Part shown: positions 41,952 to 49,885 of the stretch, in pieces | How positions within the stretch are numbered: position 1 is the first letter of the stretch | Layout of the letters: every line of letters starts with the position of its first letter | The notes under the pieces: generated by a model | Database searches by the model: none | What the model saw: only the letters and a program-made list of their open reading frames with translations | Told to the model about the DNA's origin: nothing | NCBI RefSeq assembly: GCF_030247655.1 | Contig: NZ_JAOTRZ010000004.1 | Location: forward strand, 1 to 49,885 | Length of the DNA stretch: 49,885 bases | Direction of reading: 5' to 3' | Origin: Trichlorobacter sp. | GTDB lineage: Bacteria; Desulfobacterota; Desulfuromonadia; Geobacterales; Pseudopelobacteraceae | Program-made: the position numbers and the translations under genes

Positions 41952-43649
41952 ATGATCTATCTTGCCCTGATACAGAATATAGCCCTGATGGTGGCCTTAA
42001 CCTTCCTGCATGGCCTGTTGCTGCGTCGAATCCGGCATCAGGGGCTCGGGTATGCCCTGGTATCTGGCCTGCTGTTTGGCGGAGTGGCCCTGGTGGGGAT
42101 CATGACGCCGATGATCCTGCAGCCCGGCCTGATCTTTGATGGGCGCAGCATCATCATCGCCGTGGCCGGTCTGTTTGGCGGTCCGATTACCGCTGGCGTT
42201 GCCGCCGCTATGGCTGCCGGTTACCGCTATTGGCTGGGCGGGGTCGGGGCAGCCATGGGAATAGCCGTTATTATCGGTGCTGGCGGCATCGGCGTGATCG
42301 GTTACTACCTGCGCCGCCGCCATCCCGGTTTGGCCGGCCTGCCCGGCATGTATCTGTTCGGGTTGCTGGTACATCTCTGGATGATCGGCTGTACCGTTCT
42401 GCTTCCTTCTGCCGTAATTGCCAAAACACTGGCAACCATTACGCTGCCGGTTCTGGTTATCTATCCCCTTGCCACACTGCTGGTCTGCCAGCTGTTTCTT
42501 CAGATGGAACGTCATATTATTGTTGAGCAGGCCCTGGAAGCTGAACGTGCCAGTCTTAACAGCCTGATTCAGGCCATACCGGACCTGCTGTTTGAGTTGG
42601 GGCTGGATGGCCGTTACTATGCCTGTTACGCCCGCCAGCAGGAGCTGTTGGTGGTGCCTGCCGAGCAGCTGCTGGGCAGGACGGTACAGGACATGTTGCC
42701 ACCACAGGCAGCAGGAGTCTGTCTTGACGCACTGCAGGAGGCAGTTGCCACCGGCCACTCCCATGGCCGTCAGTTTGTTCTGCCGTCGCCAACCGGCGAG
42801 CTCTGGTTTGAGCTGTCAGTTGCCCGTAAAACCGGCGTGGTGACGGACCAACCCCGTTTCGTGGTGTTATCGCGGGATATCAGTGATCGTAAACAGCATG
42901 AAAAAGAGCTGCTTGCGGCCCGCTATGCCGCTGAGGCTGCCAACCGGGTTAAAAGTGAATTTCTGGCCAATATGAGCCATGAAATCCGTACCCCGCTGAA
43001 TGGACTGCTGGGGATGGTGCAGCTGATGCGCTATACCGAGTTAAGCCGAGAGCAGGAGGAATATCTGCAGAATATGGAGCTATGTTCCAGCACCCTGCTC
43101 TCTCTGATCAGCGATATTCTGGACCTTTCCAAGATTGAAGCCGGCCGGATCGAACTTGAGCAGACCACCTTTCCGATCCGTCTGGTGCTTGAAGAAGTAG
43201 TGGCTATCCAGAGTGCCACTGCCCGACAGAAATCGCTGCAACTGGAACTTGATCTGGCCGATGATCTGCCGGAGCAGATGCAGGGTGACCCTTTGCGTTT
43301 CAAGCAGATCATCTTGAACCCGCTGGGCAATGCCATCAAATTTACCCCCCAGGGGACTGTCAAGGTCAGCGCCTCTTGTCTGTTGCCGGAAGAAGACAAG
43401 CCGGCAAGGTTGCAGATAGCGGTCAGGGATACCGGTGTCGGCATCTCCGAGGAGCAGCAGAAACAGATATTTGCACCTTTTACCCAGGCTGATGGAACAA
43501 TCACCCGCAAGTTTGGCGGCTCCGGTCTGGGGCTTGCCATCTGCAAACGTTTGACCGAGTTGATGGGCGGGAAGATCCGGGTTGCATCAGAGCTGGGCAA
43601 AGGGAGCTGTTTTCTTGTGGAACTACCGATAGTAAAGGATCTCCCATGA
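41952..43649 (+). CDS. LytS-type (5TM) sensor histidine kinase
   Basis: A 565-residue membrane kinase with six or so hydrophobic N-terminal helices, residues about 1-185, of the 5TMR-LYT type ([33 protein letters not shown] is diagnostic). A PAS domain (about 200-315), HisKA with H343 in [11 protein letters not shown] and HATPase_c ([22 protein letters not shown]) follow. It has no receiver, unlike the kinases on both sides, so it must pass phosphate to another protein, possibly the receivers of its neighbours. ATGA overlap joins it to the next gene. Confidence 0.9.
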   Translation: MIYLALIQNIALMVALTFLHGLLLRRIRHQGLGYALVSGLLFGGVALVGIMTPMILQPGLIFDGRSIIIAVAGLFGGPITAGVAAAMAAGYRYWLGGVGAAMGIAVIIGAGGIGVIGYYLRRRHPGLAGLPGMYLFGLLVHLWMIGCTVLLPSAVIAKTLATITLPVLVIYPLATLLVCQLFLQMERHIIVEQALEAERASLNSLIQAIPDLLFELGLDGRYYACYARQQELLVVPAEQLLGRTVQDMLPPQAAGVCLDALQEAVATGHSHGRQFVLPSPTGELWFELSVARKTGVVTDQPRFVVLSRDISDRKQHEKELLAARYAAEAANRVKSEFLANMSHEIRTPLNGLLGMVQLMRYTELSREQEEYLQNMELCSSTLLSLISDILDLSKIEAGRIELEQTTFPIRLVLEEVVAIQSATARQKSLQLELDLADDLPEQMQGDPLRFKQIILNPLGNAIKFTPQGTVKVSASCLLPEEDKPARLQIAVRDTGVGISEEQQKQIFAPFTQADGTITRKFGGSGLGLAICKRLTELMGGKIRVASELGKGSCFLVELPIVKDLP

Positions 43650-45712
43650 CAGAACGTATCATCCTGCTCTGCCTGGTATGCTTCCTGGCAGGCCTGGTGG
43701 TTGTATTCTACAGACTGAACAAGCGTCTGCAGGATGAGGTTGCCGAGCGGAAAAAGACGGAGGGCGAACGTATCGACAGTGAGGAACGGCTGCGGACGCT
43801 GATTAATGCCATGCCGGATATCGTCTGTTTTAAGGATGCTGAAGGCAGGTGGCTTGAGGCCAATGCATTTGATCTGCAGCTGTTTCAACTGGAGGGGGTT
43901 GATTACCGGGGCAAGAAAGATTCTGAGCTGGCTGCCTTCAGCCGTTTCTACAGGCAGGCGTTTCTCTGTTGTGAGGAAAGTGATGAGGTCGCCTGGAGCA
44001 AGGGCTGTGTGTCCCGCTCTGATGAGATCATCCCCCGCCCCGACGGTAGCGCAAAGGTCTTTGATATTATCAAGGTTCCAACCTTTGACCAGCAGGGCAG
44101 GCGCAAAGGGTTGATCGTGGTGGGCCGGGATATTACGGAGCGCAAACAGATTGAGCAGAAGCTGGAGACGGATCGCAACTATCTGAAGGTGTTGTTTGAG
44201 TATGGCGGTTCCGGCCACCTGATTGTCTCTTCGGAACGGATCATTGTGCAGGTGAACCAGCAGTTTTGCGAGATGCTGGGCTATACGGAACAGGAGCTGC
44301 TGGGGCAGTCGGTTCGTATGCTGCATATTGATGAACAACACTACCTGGATTGGGCACCTCGCTTTATCCAGGCCCGCAACGGTGTTACCCACCTGAGAGC
44401 TGAACATCCCTCACTGCGTAAGGATGGCAGCATTATCTGGTGTGTCTTCACCGGCGTGCGCTTGACCCTGCCTGATGGCGACCAGGGGGTTGTCTGGAGT
44501 GTGATTGATATCAGTGATCGCAAGCAGGTTGAGGTCGAGCTGTTGCAGGCCAAAGAGGCGGCAGAGGCTGCCAACCGTGCCAAAAGTGAATTCCTGGCCA
44601 ATATGTCCCATGAGATCCGCACACCGATGAACGGCGTGATCGGTATGGCCCACCTGCTGGGTGCCACCGAGCTGAGCCGGGAGCAGGAACAGTACCTTGC
44701 CAATATTGAAAGCTCCGCAAACAGCCTGATTACCTTGATCGGGGATATTCTGGATCTTTCCAGGATCGAGGCAGGAAAACTGGAACTTGAGCAGGTCAAC
44801 TTTTCGCTGCGCAAGATGCTTGATGAGCTGCTGGCTGGTCAGCAGTTCTCGATCAGCCAGAAAAAACTTGCTGTCCAGGTCGCTATCCCGGACAACGTGC
44901 CGGATATCCTGTGGGGTGATCAACTGCGTACCCGCCAGATAGTGCTCAATCTACTGGGGAACGCGATCAAGTTTACCGAGCAGGGTGGTATTACTATTTC
45001 GACAACGCTGGTAGCACACCGCGATAACAAGGCGCTGATTTGCCTGAGTGTTTCAGACACCGGTGTCGGCATGTCAGCGGCTCTGCTGGAGCGGATATTT
45101 GCCCCCTTTGAACAGGCTGATAACTCAACCACCCGCAAGTACGGCGGCAGTGGATTGGGTCTTGCCATCTGCTGCCGTCTGGTTGAGTTAATGGGGGGAC
45201 GGATCTGGGCTGAAAGCCAGGAGGGGGAAGGCAGCACCTTCCATGTTGAACTGTCGTTTGGGGTGCCGGATCAGTCAACCATTCAGCAGCAGCGTAATGG
45301 GGGGGAGGCGGATAGTGAAACGGTGTCACGGTCATTGGCCATCCTGCTGGCAGAGGATAATCCGATCAGCACAGAGTTTATTGTAAAATTACTGGCACGG
45401 TTGGGGCATCAGGTCACTGCAGTGGTAAATGGTCTGGAGGCGCTTGAACAGGTGGCGCAGCAGCAGTTTGATATTGTCCTGATGGATATCCAGATGCCGG
45501 TGCTGGGGGGCGATGCCGCCGCCAGCATTATTCGCCGGCAGGAACAGCAGCGTGGCGGGCATATCCCGATTATCGCCCTGACGGCCCATGCAATGGATGA
45601 TGAGCGGACACGATTGCTGGAGCAGGGGTTTGATGCCCATGTTGCCAAGCCGGTGGATGTTACGGTGCTGTTGGCTGAATTAAAGCGGTTGACAGGAACA
45701 GATCATGAATAG
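43646..45712 (+). CDS. Hybrid sensor kinase, two PAS domains
   Basis: A 688-residue protein with a single N-terminal helix (about 4-22), PAS 1 (about 48-165), PAS 2 (about 180-295), HisKA with H322 in [12 protein letters not shown], HATPase_c ([23 protein letters not shown]) and a C-terminal receiver (FDIVLMDIQMPVLGG). PAS 2 is strikingly like two PAS domains of the next gene, so the pair arose by duplication. The start overlaps the previous stop in ATGA, and its end overlaps the next ATG by 8 nt. Confidence 0.92.
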   Translation: MTERIILLCLVCFLAGLVVVFYRLNKRLQDEVAERKKTEGERIDSEERLRTLINAMPDIVCFKDAEGRWLEANAFDLQLFQLEGVDYRGKKDSELAAFSRFYRQAFLCCEESDEVAWSKGCVSRSDEIIPRPDGSAKVFDIIKVPTFDQQGRRKGLIVVGRDITERKQIEQKLETDRNYLKVLFEYGGSGHLIVSSERIIVQVNQQFCEMLGYTEQELLGQSVRMLHIDEQHYLDWAPRFIQARNGVTHLRAEHPSLRKDGSIIWCVFTGVRLTLPDGDQGVVWSVIDISDRKQVEVELLQAKEAAEAANRAKSEFLANMSHEIRTPMNGVIGMAHLLGATELSREQEQYLANIESSANSLITLIGDILDLSRIEAGKLELEQVNFSLRKMLDELLAGQQFSISQKKLAVQVAIPDNVPDILWGDQLRTRQIVLNLLGNAIKFTEQGGITISTTLVAHRDNKALICLSVSDTGVGMSAALLERIFAPFEQADNSTTRKYGGSGLGLAICCRLVELMGGRIWAESQEGEGSTFHVELSFGVPDQSTIQQQRNGGEADSETVSRSLAILLAEDNPISTEFIVKLLARLGHQVTAVVNGLEALEQVAQQQFDIVLMDIQMPVLGGDAAASIIRRQEQQRGGHIPIIALTAHAMDDERTRLLEQGFDAHVAKPVDVTVLLAELKRLTGTDHE

Positions 45713-48452
45713 CGCCTTACTGTTTGCTGTCCTGGGTTGTGGCCTGATTGCGGTGCCGCTGCTCTATCTATGCAACCGCCGTCTGCAGCAGCGGGCCGAA
45801 TTTCAGCAGGCGTTGCTGGAACGGACCACCGCCGGCATTCTGACGGTATCTTCTGAACGGGTGATCGTCGGGGTGAACCGACGCCTCTGTGAGATGTTCG
45901 GGTATGCCAAAGATGAGCTGGTCGGCAAGAGCGTTGAGCTGTTGCACCTTGATCGAGAACAGTACGAGCGTTTTGGGCGGTGGTTTGTCAGTGCCAAGGC
46001 AAATGAACCGTTGGTGCAGATTGAGTGGCAGTACCGCCGTAAGGATGATAGTCGCTTTTGGGCCGTTATCTCTGGCGATGCCATTACCCTGCCTGATGGT
46101 GATGGAGGGGTGGTCTGGAACCTGACAGATATCAGTGACCGTAAACAGGCAGAGGAAGAACTGCTTGCAGAACGCAGCCATCTTCAAGCCCTGTTTGAAT
46201 ACAACGGTACCGGCAACCTGATTGTTTCCTCTGAACGGCTGATGTTGAAGGTCAATCAGCAGTTCTGTGATCTGTTCGGGTATCAGGCAGAAGAGATGGT
46301 GGGTCAGTCTGTACGGATGCTGCATGTTGACCAGCAGCATTATGAAGACTGGGTACCTACTTTTCGGGAGGCGCGGGATGGCAAGACGCATCTGAGTGCC
46401 GAATACCCGATGCGCCGTAAAGATGGCCGTATCTTCTGGTGTTTTTTAACCGGGATCAAGCTGCAGTTGCAGGATGGAGAAATCGGGGTTGTCTGGAGTA
46501 TCATTGATACCACAGAACGTAAGCAGGGTGAAATTGCCCTGAAACGGCTGTCTCTGGCAGTGGAGCAGAGTGCCAATATTGTGGTGATCACTGATCCGAA
46601 CGGGCTGATTCAGTATGCTAATCCCCGCTTCAGCGAGGTGACCGGCTACAGTCTTGAAGAGGCCATTGGTCAAACCCCCCGCATTCTGAAATCAGGCCAG
46701 CATCCTCCAGAGCTGTACACCGACCTCTGGCAGACCATAACCTCCGGCCTGCCCTGGCGGGGGGAGCTGCTTAACAGGACCAAGGATGGTACTGAATTCT
46801 GGGAACAGGCCACCATCACCCCCCTGCTTGATGATACCGGAGCCATCATTAACTTTGTGGCGATCAAAGAGATTATCACCGAGCGAAAAGAGGCAGAACG
46901 GCAGATGACCCTGCTGAATTTTGCCCTGGATACGGTCCATGAGGCAGCCTATATGGCCGACAAGGATGCCCGCTTTTACTATGTCAATCAGGAGGCCAGC
47001 CGTGCCACCGGGTACAGCCGCGAAGAACTGCTGGCTATGGGGATTGGTGATATCGATACTGATTTTTCACGGGATAGCTGGCCTGCCCTTTGGCAACAGC
47101 TGATTGCACGGCGCAGCATGACCTTTGAGGGAACTCACAGGACCAAGTCGGGTAAGCTCTATCCGGTTGAGGTTACCGCCAATTACCTTGAGTTTAATGG
47201 ACAGGGCTATAACCTGGGGCTGGTACGGGATATAACCGAACGGAAAAAGATTGAGGCTGCGCTTCAGGAGGCAAAACAACGGGCAGAGTCTGCCAGCCGG
47301 GCCAAGACAGAATTCCTGGCCAACATGAGCCATGAGCTGAGTACGCCAATGCATGGGATCATCAGCATGGCCCACCTGTTGGGCTTAACGGAGTTAAATG
47401 CAGAACAGCAGGATTGTCTGGATGGCATGGAGTTGTCGGCCAAGGGACTGCTGGCGCTGATCAGTGATATCCTTGATATTTCAAAGGTTGAAGCAGGTAA
47501 ACTTGAGCTTGAATATGCTGATTTTTCACTGCGTCAGACGCTGCAGGAGGTGATTGCCTCCCAGTCTTACAACATCAGACAGAAAGGGTTGCAGCTGCTC
47601 ACCGACCTGCCGGATGATCTGCCCGATGCACTGCAGGGAGATACGCTGCGTATCAAGCAGATCCTGTTGAATCTGCTGGGGAATGCCATCAAGTTTTCTG
47701 AACAGGGGAGCATTTCCGTTGCGGCTAAGCCCATTTCCCGGGACGGTAACACGATAACCCTGCGCCTTTCGGTCAGTGATACCGGCATTGGTATGTCGGC
47801 AGCTGCAATGGAGCGGATATTTGCTCCCTTTGAACAGGCAGACAGCTCAACAACCCGCCGCTACGGCGGGACAGGACTGGGGCTTTCCATCTGCCGACGT
47901 CTGGTTGAGCTGATGGGTGGACGGATCTGGGCAGAAAGCAAAGAAGGGGCTGGTAGCAGCTTCTATTTTGAACTGCCGTTTCTGCTGCAGAACCAGACGG
48001 AACTACCCCGGAGCCAGGTGGTTAAGGATGCTTTCCCGGAACAGAGGCCAACCCGTTCTCTAAAGATCCTGCTGGCAGAGGACAATCTGATCAACGCCCG
48101 CAGTATGACTGCCATCCTGAGCCGGATGAGACATCAGGTCACTACAGTGGAGGATGGCTTTCAGGCACTTGAACAGTGGCGTAGCGCAGACTGGGACTGT
48201 ATTTTGATGGATGTGCAGATGCCGGTGCTGGATGGCATTGAAGCCACCCGGATGATTCGTCAGGAAGAACAACAGCGAGAAAGCCATACCGCCATTATCG
48301 CCCTGACCGCCCATGCCTTGCGGGGTGACCGCGAACGGATCCTGGCAGAAGGGTTTGACAGCTACATAGCCAAGCCGGTGGATATTGAGCTGCTGCTGGC
48401 AGCATTGGCGGCGATACCAGGAGGTACATCTGCATCTGCTCACCAGGTCTGA
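45705..48452 (+). CDS. Hybrid sensor kinase, four PAS domains, altered H box
   Basis: A 915-residue protein: N-terminal helix (about 4-23), PAS 1-4 (about 35-150, 155-275, 280-395, 400-515), HisKA with H543, HATPase_c (NAIKFSE, DTGIGMS, GTGLGLSIC) and receiver (DCILMDVQMPVLDG). In the H box the near-invariant arginine is serine (MSHELSTPM, Ser546), encoded AGT where CGT would be Arg. The histidine itself is present. Phosphotransfer may be lowered or the H box may act in a different way. It is 8 nt overlapped with the previous kinase. Confidence 0.92.
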   Translation: MNSALLFAVLGCGLIAVPLLYLCNRRLQQRAEFQQALLERTTAGILTVSSERVIVGVNRRLCEMFGYAKDELVGKSVELLHLDREQYERFGRWFVSAKANEPLVQIEWQYRRKDDSRFWAVISGDAITLPDGDGGVVWNLTDISDRKQAEEELLAERSHLQALFEYNGTGNLIVSSERLMLKVNQQFCDLFGYQAEEMVGQSVRMLHVDQQHYEDWVPTFREARDGKTHLSAEYPMRRKDGRIFWCFLTGIKLQLQDGEIGVVWSIIDTTERKQGEIALKRLSLAVEQSANIVVITDPNGLIQYANPRFSEVTGYSLEEAIGQTPRILKSGQHPPELYTDLWQTITSGLPWRGELLNRTKDGTEFWEQATITPLLDDTGAIINFVAIKEIITERKEAERQMTLLNFALDTVHEAAYMADKDARFYYVNQEASRATGYSREELLAMGIGDIDTDFSRDSWPALWQQLIARRSMTFEGTHRTKSGKLYPVEVTANYLEFNGQGYNLGLVRDITERKKIEAALQEAKQRAESASRAKTEFLANMSHELSTPMHGIISMAHLLGLTELNAEQQDCLDGMELSAKGLLALISDILDISKVEAGKLELEYADFSLRQTLQEVIASQSYNIRQKGLQLLTDLPDDLPDALQGDTLRIKQILLNLLGNAIKFSEQGSISVAAKPISRDGNTITLRLSVSDTGIGMSAAAMERIFAPFEQADSSTTRRYGGTGLGLSICRRLVELMGGRIWAESKEGAGSSFYFELPFLLQNQTELPRSQVVKDAFPEQRPTRSLKILLAEDNLINARSMTAILSRMRHQVTTVEDGFQALEQWRSADWDCILMDVQMPVLDGIEATRMIRQEEQQRESHTAIIALTAHALRGDRERILAEGFDSYIAKPVDIELLLAALAAIPGGTSASAHQV

Positions 48453-48508
48453 TAGAGTCGCAGTGAAACATTGCCTTGGGCCATCAACATGGCATCGGAG
48501 CCTTACCT

Positions 48509-49885
48509 ATGACCAGCCCATTTAAGCTGCTTCGCCTGAGTTTGTTCACCCGCTTGTTGCTGGTCAGCGGTTTTGTCATGTTTGTCATTACCTCTCTGCT
48601 GGTCTGGTTTCAGGCACTGCATGAGTTAGACAGCATGCGTGAACGGATCAGGGAAGAGTTGCATGATCAACTGCGGGATCTCAGTGTTGTTGTTGCCGGT
48701 AATGCTGCTTCGGGTGATTATCGCAGCATCGAACAGGTCTTGCGCAGTACGCTAAAACATGAACGTATCTATCTGATTCGTTGGACCGATCCGTCTGGCA
48801 GGGTGCTTGAAGTGGTTGACAACGCGTCAAGGAAGCAGGCTCCGGCCTGGTTTGGAAAACTCACTGATATTCATAAACGTCGTGAAAGCAGGTTGGTAGA
48901 AGTTGGTGGACGTTCCTACGGCGAATTGGTCCTGGGCTACTCACCTGCTAAAGAACAGGCACTGTTCTGGCGCTTACTGCAGTTACAAGGATCCTTTCTT
49001 TTCGTTGGTCTGATCGCCTTTTGTGGCCTGATGGCGCCTGTTATCAGGCAAGCATTACGGCCACTGCGTAGTCTGCAACAGGCTGCGGAACGGTTTGGCA
49101 ATGGTGATTACCATATCAGGGCAGAGCTTTGCCGCCTGCCGGAGATCGATACCTGTGTCACCGCCTTCAATGAGATGGCTGCTACCATTGAAGACCTGAT
49201 CCACCAGCGTGACCTGCGGGAACAGCATCTGCAGGATCGTCGTGCCTTTCTGCATACCCTGCTGGACACTATACCTGCGCTGATCTTCTACAAAGATGCC
49301 AACGGCCGCTACCTGGGTTGTAATACCCAGTATGCCGAGCGTTTTATCGGCCTGCCCAGAGAGCAGATTATCGGCCATTCTGATCTGGAACTGATTCAGG
49401 ATCAGGAACTGGCCACTTTTATACGATACAAAGACCGTGAGGCGCTGGAAGCCGGACAGCCGATCAGCTATGAGCTGCTGGTAATCATGCAGGATGGCAG
49501 TCAGGTGCAGGTGGAAAGTACCAAGATGGCCTTCCGCGACAGCGCCGGGCAGGTGGTTGGTCTCATCGGCATCAGTCACGATATCACTGAACGCAAACAG
49601 GCAGAAGTCGAGGTGCGCCGCAGTCGTGATGAGTGGGAGCGGACCTTTGATGCCATGGCTGATCTGATTTTTATCATTGATGCCAACCACCGCATCCTCA
49701 GAATCAATCAGGCCGCTTTGGATGCACTTGGTGTCACCAGAACGCAGGCAGTGCAGTCCCGCTGCTACCTTTGTATGCATGGCAAAGATGCGCCTCCTGA
49801 ATCGTGTCCCCAGTCTCAAACCCTGCTTGATCATAACAACCATTGCGTAGAGACGCTGGTGGAACGGTTGGGGCGGAGTTTCCAG
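48509..49885 (+). CDS. HAMP/PAS sensor protein, 3' end cut by the window
   Basis: Open from the ATG at 48509 (GGAG at 48497-48500) to the window edge, 459 codons with no stop. It has TM1 (about 16-34), a periplasmic domain of the kinase-sensor type, TM2 (about 158-177), HAMP (about 178-232, QAALRPLRSLQQAAE-like), PAS 1 (about 248-370) and the start of PAS 2, which contains a Cys-rich segment RCYLCMHGKDAPPESCPQS. A kinase, cyclase or EAL output could follow. Its position 56 nt after the last hybrid kinase makes a sensor kinase the best guess. Confidence 0.8.
   Translation, partial: MTSPFKLLRLSLFTRLLLVSGFVMFVITSLLVWFQALHELDSMRERIREELHDQLRDLSVVVAGNAASGDYRSIEQVLRSTLKHERIYLIRWTDPSGRVLEVVDNASRKQAPAWFGKLTDIHKRRESRLVEVGGRSYGELVLGYSPAKEQALFWRLLQLQGSFLFVGLIAFCGLMAPVIRQALRPLRSLQQAAERFGNGDYHIRAELCRLPEIDTCVTAFNEMAATIEDLIHQRDLREQHLQDRRAFLHTLLDTIPALIFYKDANGRYLGCNTQYAERFIGLPREQIIGHSDLELIQDQELATFIRYKDREALEAGQPISYELLVIMQDGSQVQVESTKMAFRDSAGQVVGLIGISHDITERKQAEVEVRRSRDEWERTFDAMADLIFIIDANHRILRINQAALDALGVTRTQAVQSRCYLCMHGKDAPPESCPQSQTLLDHNNHCVETLVERLGRSFQ

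Noticed and set aside
1-49885. tRNA, rRNA, CRISPR, insertion sequence or prophage
   Set aside because: No CCA-ended cloverleaf, rRNA core, regularly spaced repeats, transposase or phage-like gene was recognised on either strand.

Overview
The window is a densely coded chromosomal segment of about 56% GC by eye. It most likely comes from a Geobacter/Trichlorobacter-type bacterium (Desulfuromonadota). The basis is the mix of a ResB/CcsA cytochrome c biogenesis system, a CxxCH-containing sensor kinase, very PAS-rich kinases, a UGA-containing AhpD-like gene and an oxygen-type protoporphyrinogen oxidase in one neighbourhood. This assignment is inference from gene content; no rRNA or tRNA gene is present to confirm it.

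Layout. (1) 1-8029, plus strand: phosphate and polyphosphate block. It holds a DUF47 protein with an apparent nonsense codon near its start, the Pit phosphate permease, a PHO-box promoter, PhoB, PhoR, SixA, a CHAD protein, an exopolyphosphatase (Ppx/GppA) and an RMD1/DUF155 membrane protein, tightly spaced or overlapping. (2) 8096-11971, minus: tetrapyrrole operon ccsA/hemX-like, hemA, hemC, hemD. (3) 12172-13030, plus: thioredoxin and a ResA/TlpA-like protein, ending at a bidirectional terminator shared with galU. (4) 13065-14792, minus: folD and galU. (5) 14954-20722, minus: a long run of a SprA-type metalloprotease, an AcuC-type deacetylase, an unknown protein with a faint acetyltransferase-like motif, a TPR protein, a 33-residue membrane peptide, a small polytopic membrane protein, a receiver-only regulator, an Smr protein and an FmdB zinc ribbon. 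(6) 20812-23528: a DnaJ-type chaperone divergent from a PPOX gene, followed by a small gene that is open only if an in-frame UGA is read as selenocysteine. (7) 23537-28586: radC, uppP, DUF2786, DUF2062, an ACT-domain regulator, peptide deformylase, AMMECR1 and a second DUF2062 gene. (8) 28760-33402, minus: resB, ccsB, DUF2318, FtsX permease and ABC ATPase, with an 82-bp cruciform repeat in the last gap. (9) 33488-36540, minus: a yybP-ykoY (manganese) riboswitch upstream of htpX, a PGPGW protein, lemA and a GDT1-type transporter, then a Cys-rich secreted protein. (10) 36541-37690, minus: purE and a beta carbonic anhydrase. (11) 37874-39121, plus: an MFS transporter. (12) 39210 to the end, plus: five consecutive membrane sensor kinases (the last cut by the window edge), three of them hybrids with receivers.

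The clearest points beyond routine annotation are the selenoprotein, the manganese riboswitch with mutually exclusive P1 and terminator helices, the deacetylase/metalloprotease/membrane-peptide operon, the tandem kinase array with duplicated PAS domains, and the interrupted N-terminus of the first gene. Nearly every base is in a gene. The longest gene-free stretch is 36262-36540, which holds the riboswitch and its promoter. No CRISPR array, tRNA, rRNA, insertion sequence or phage gene was seen.
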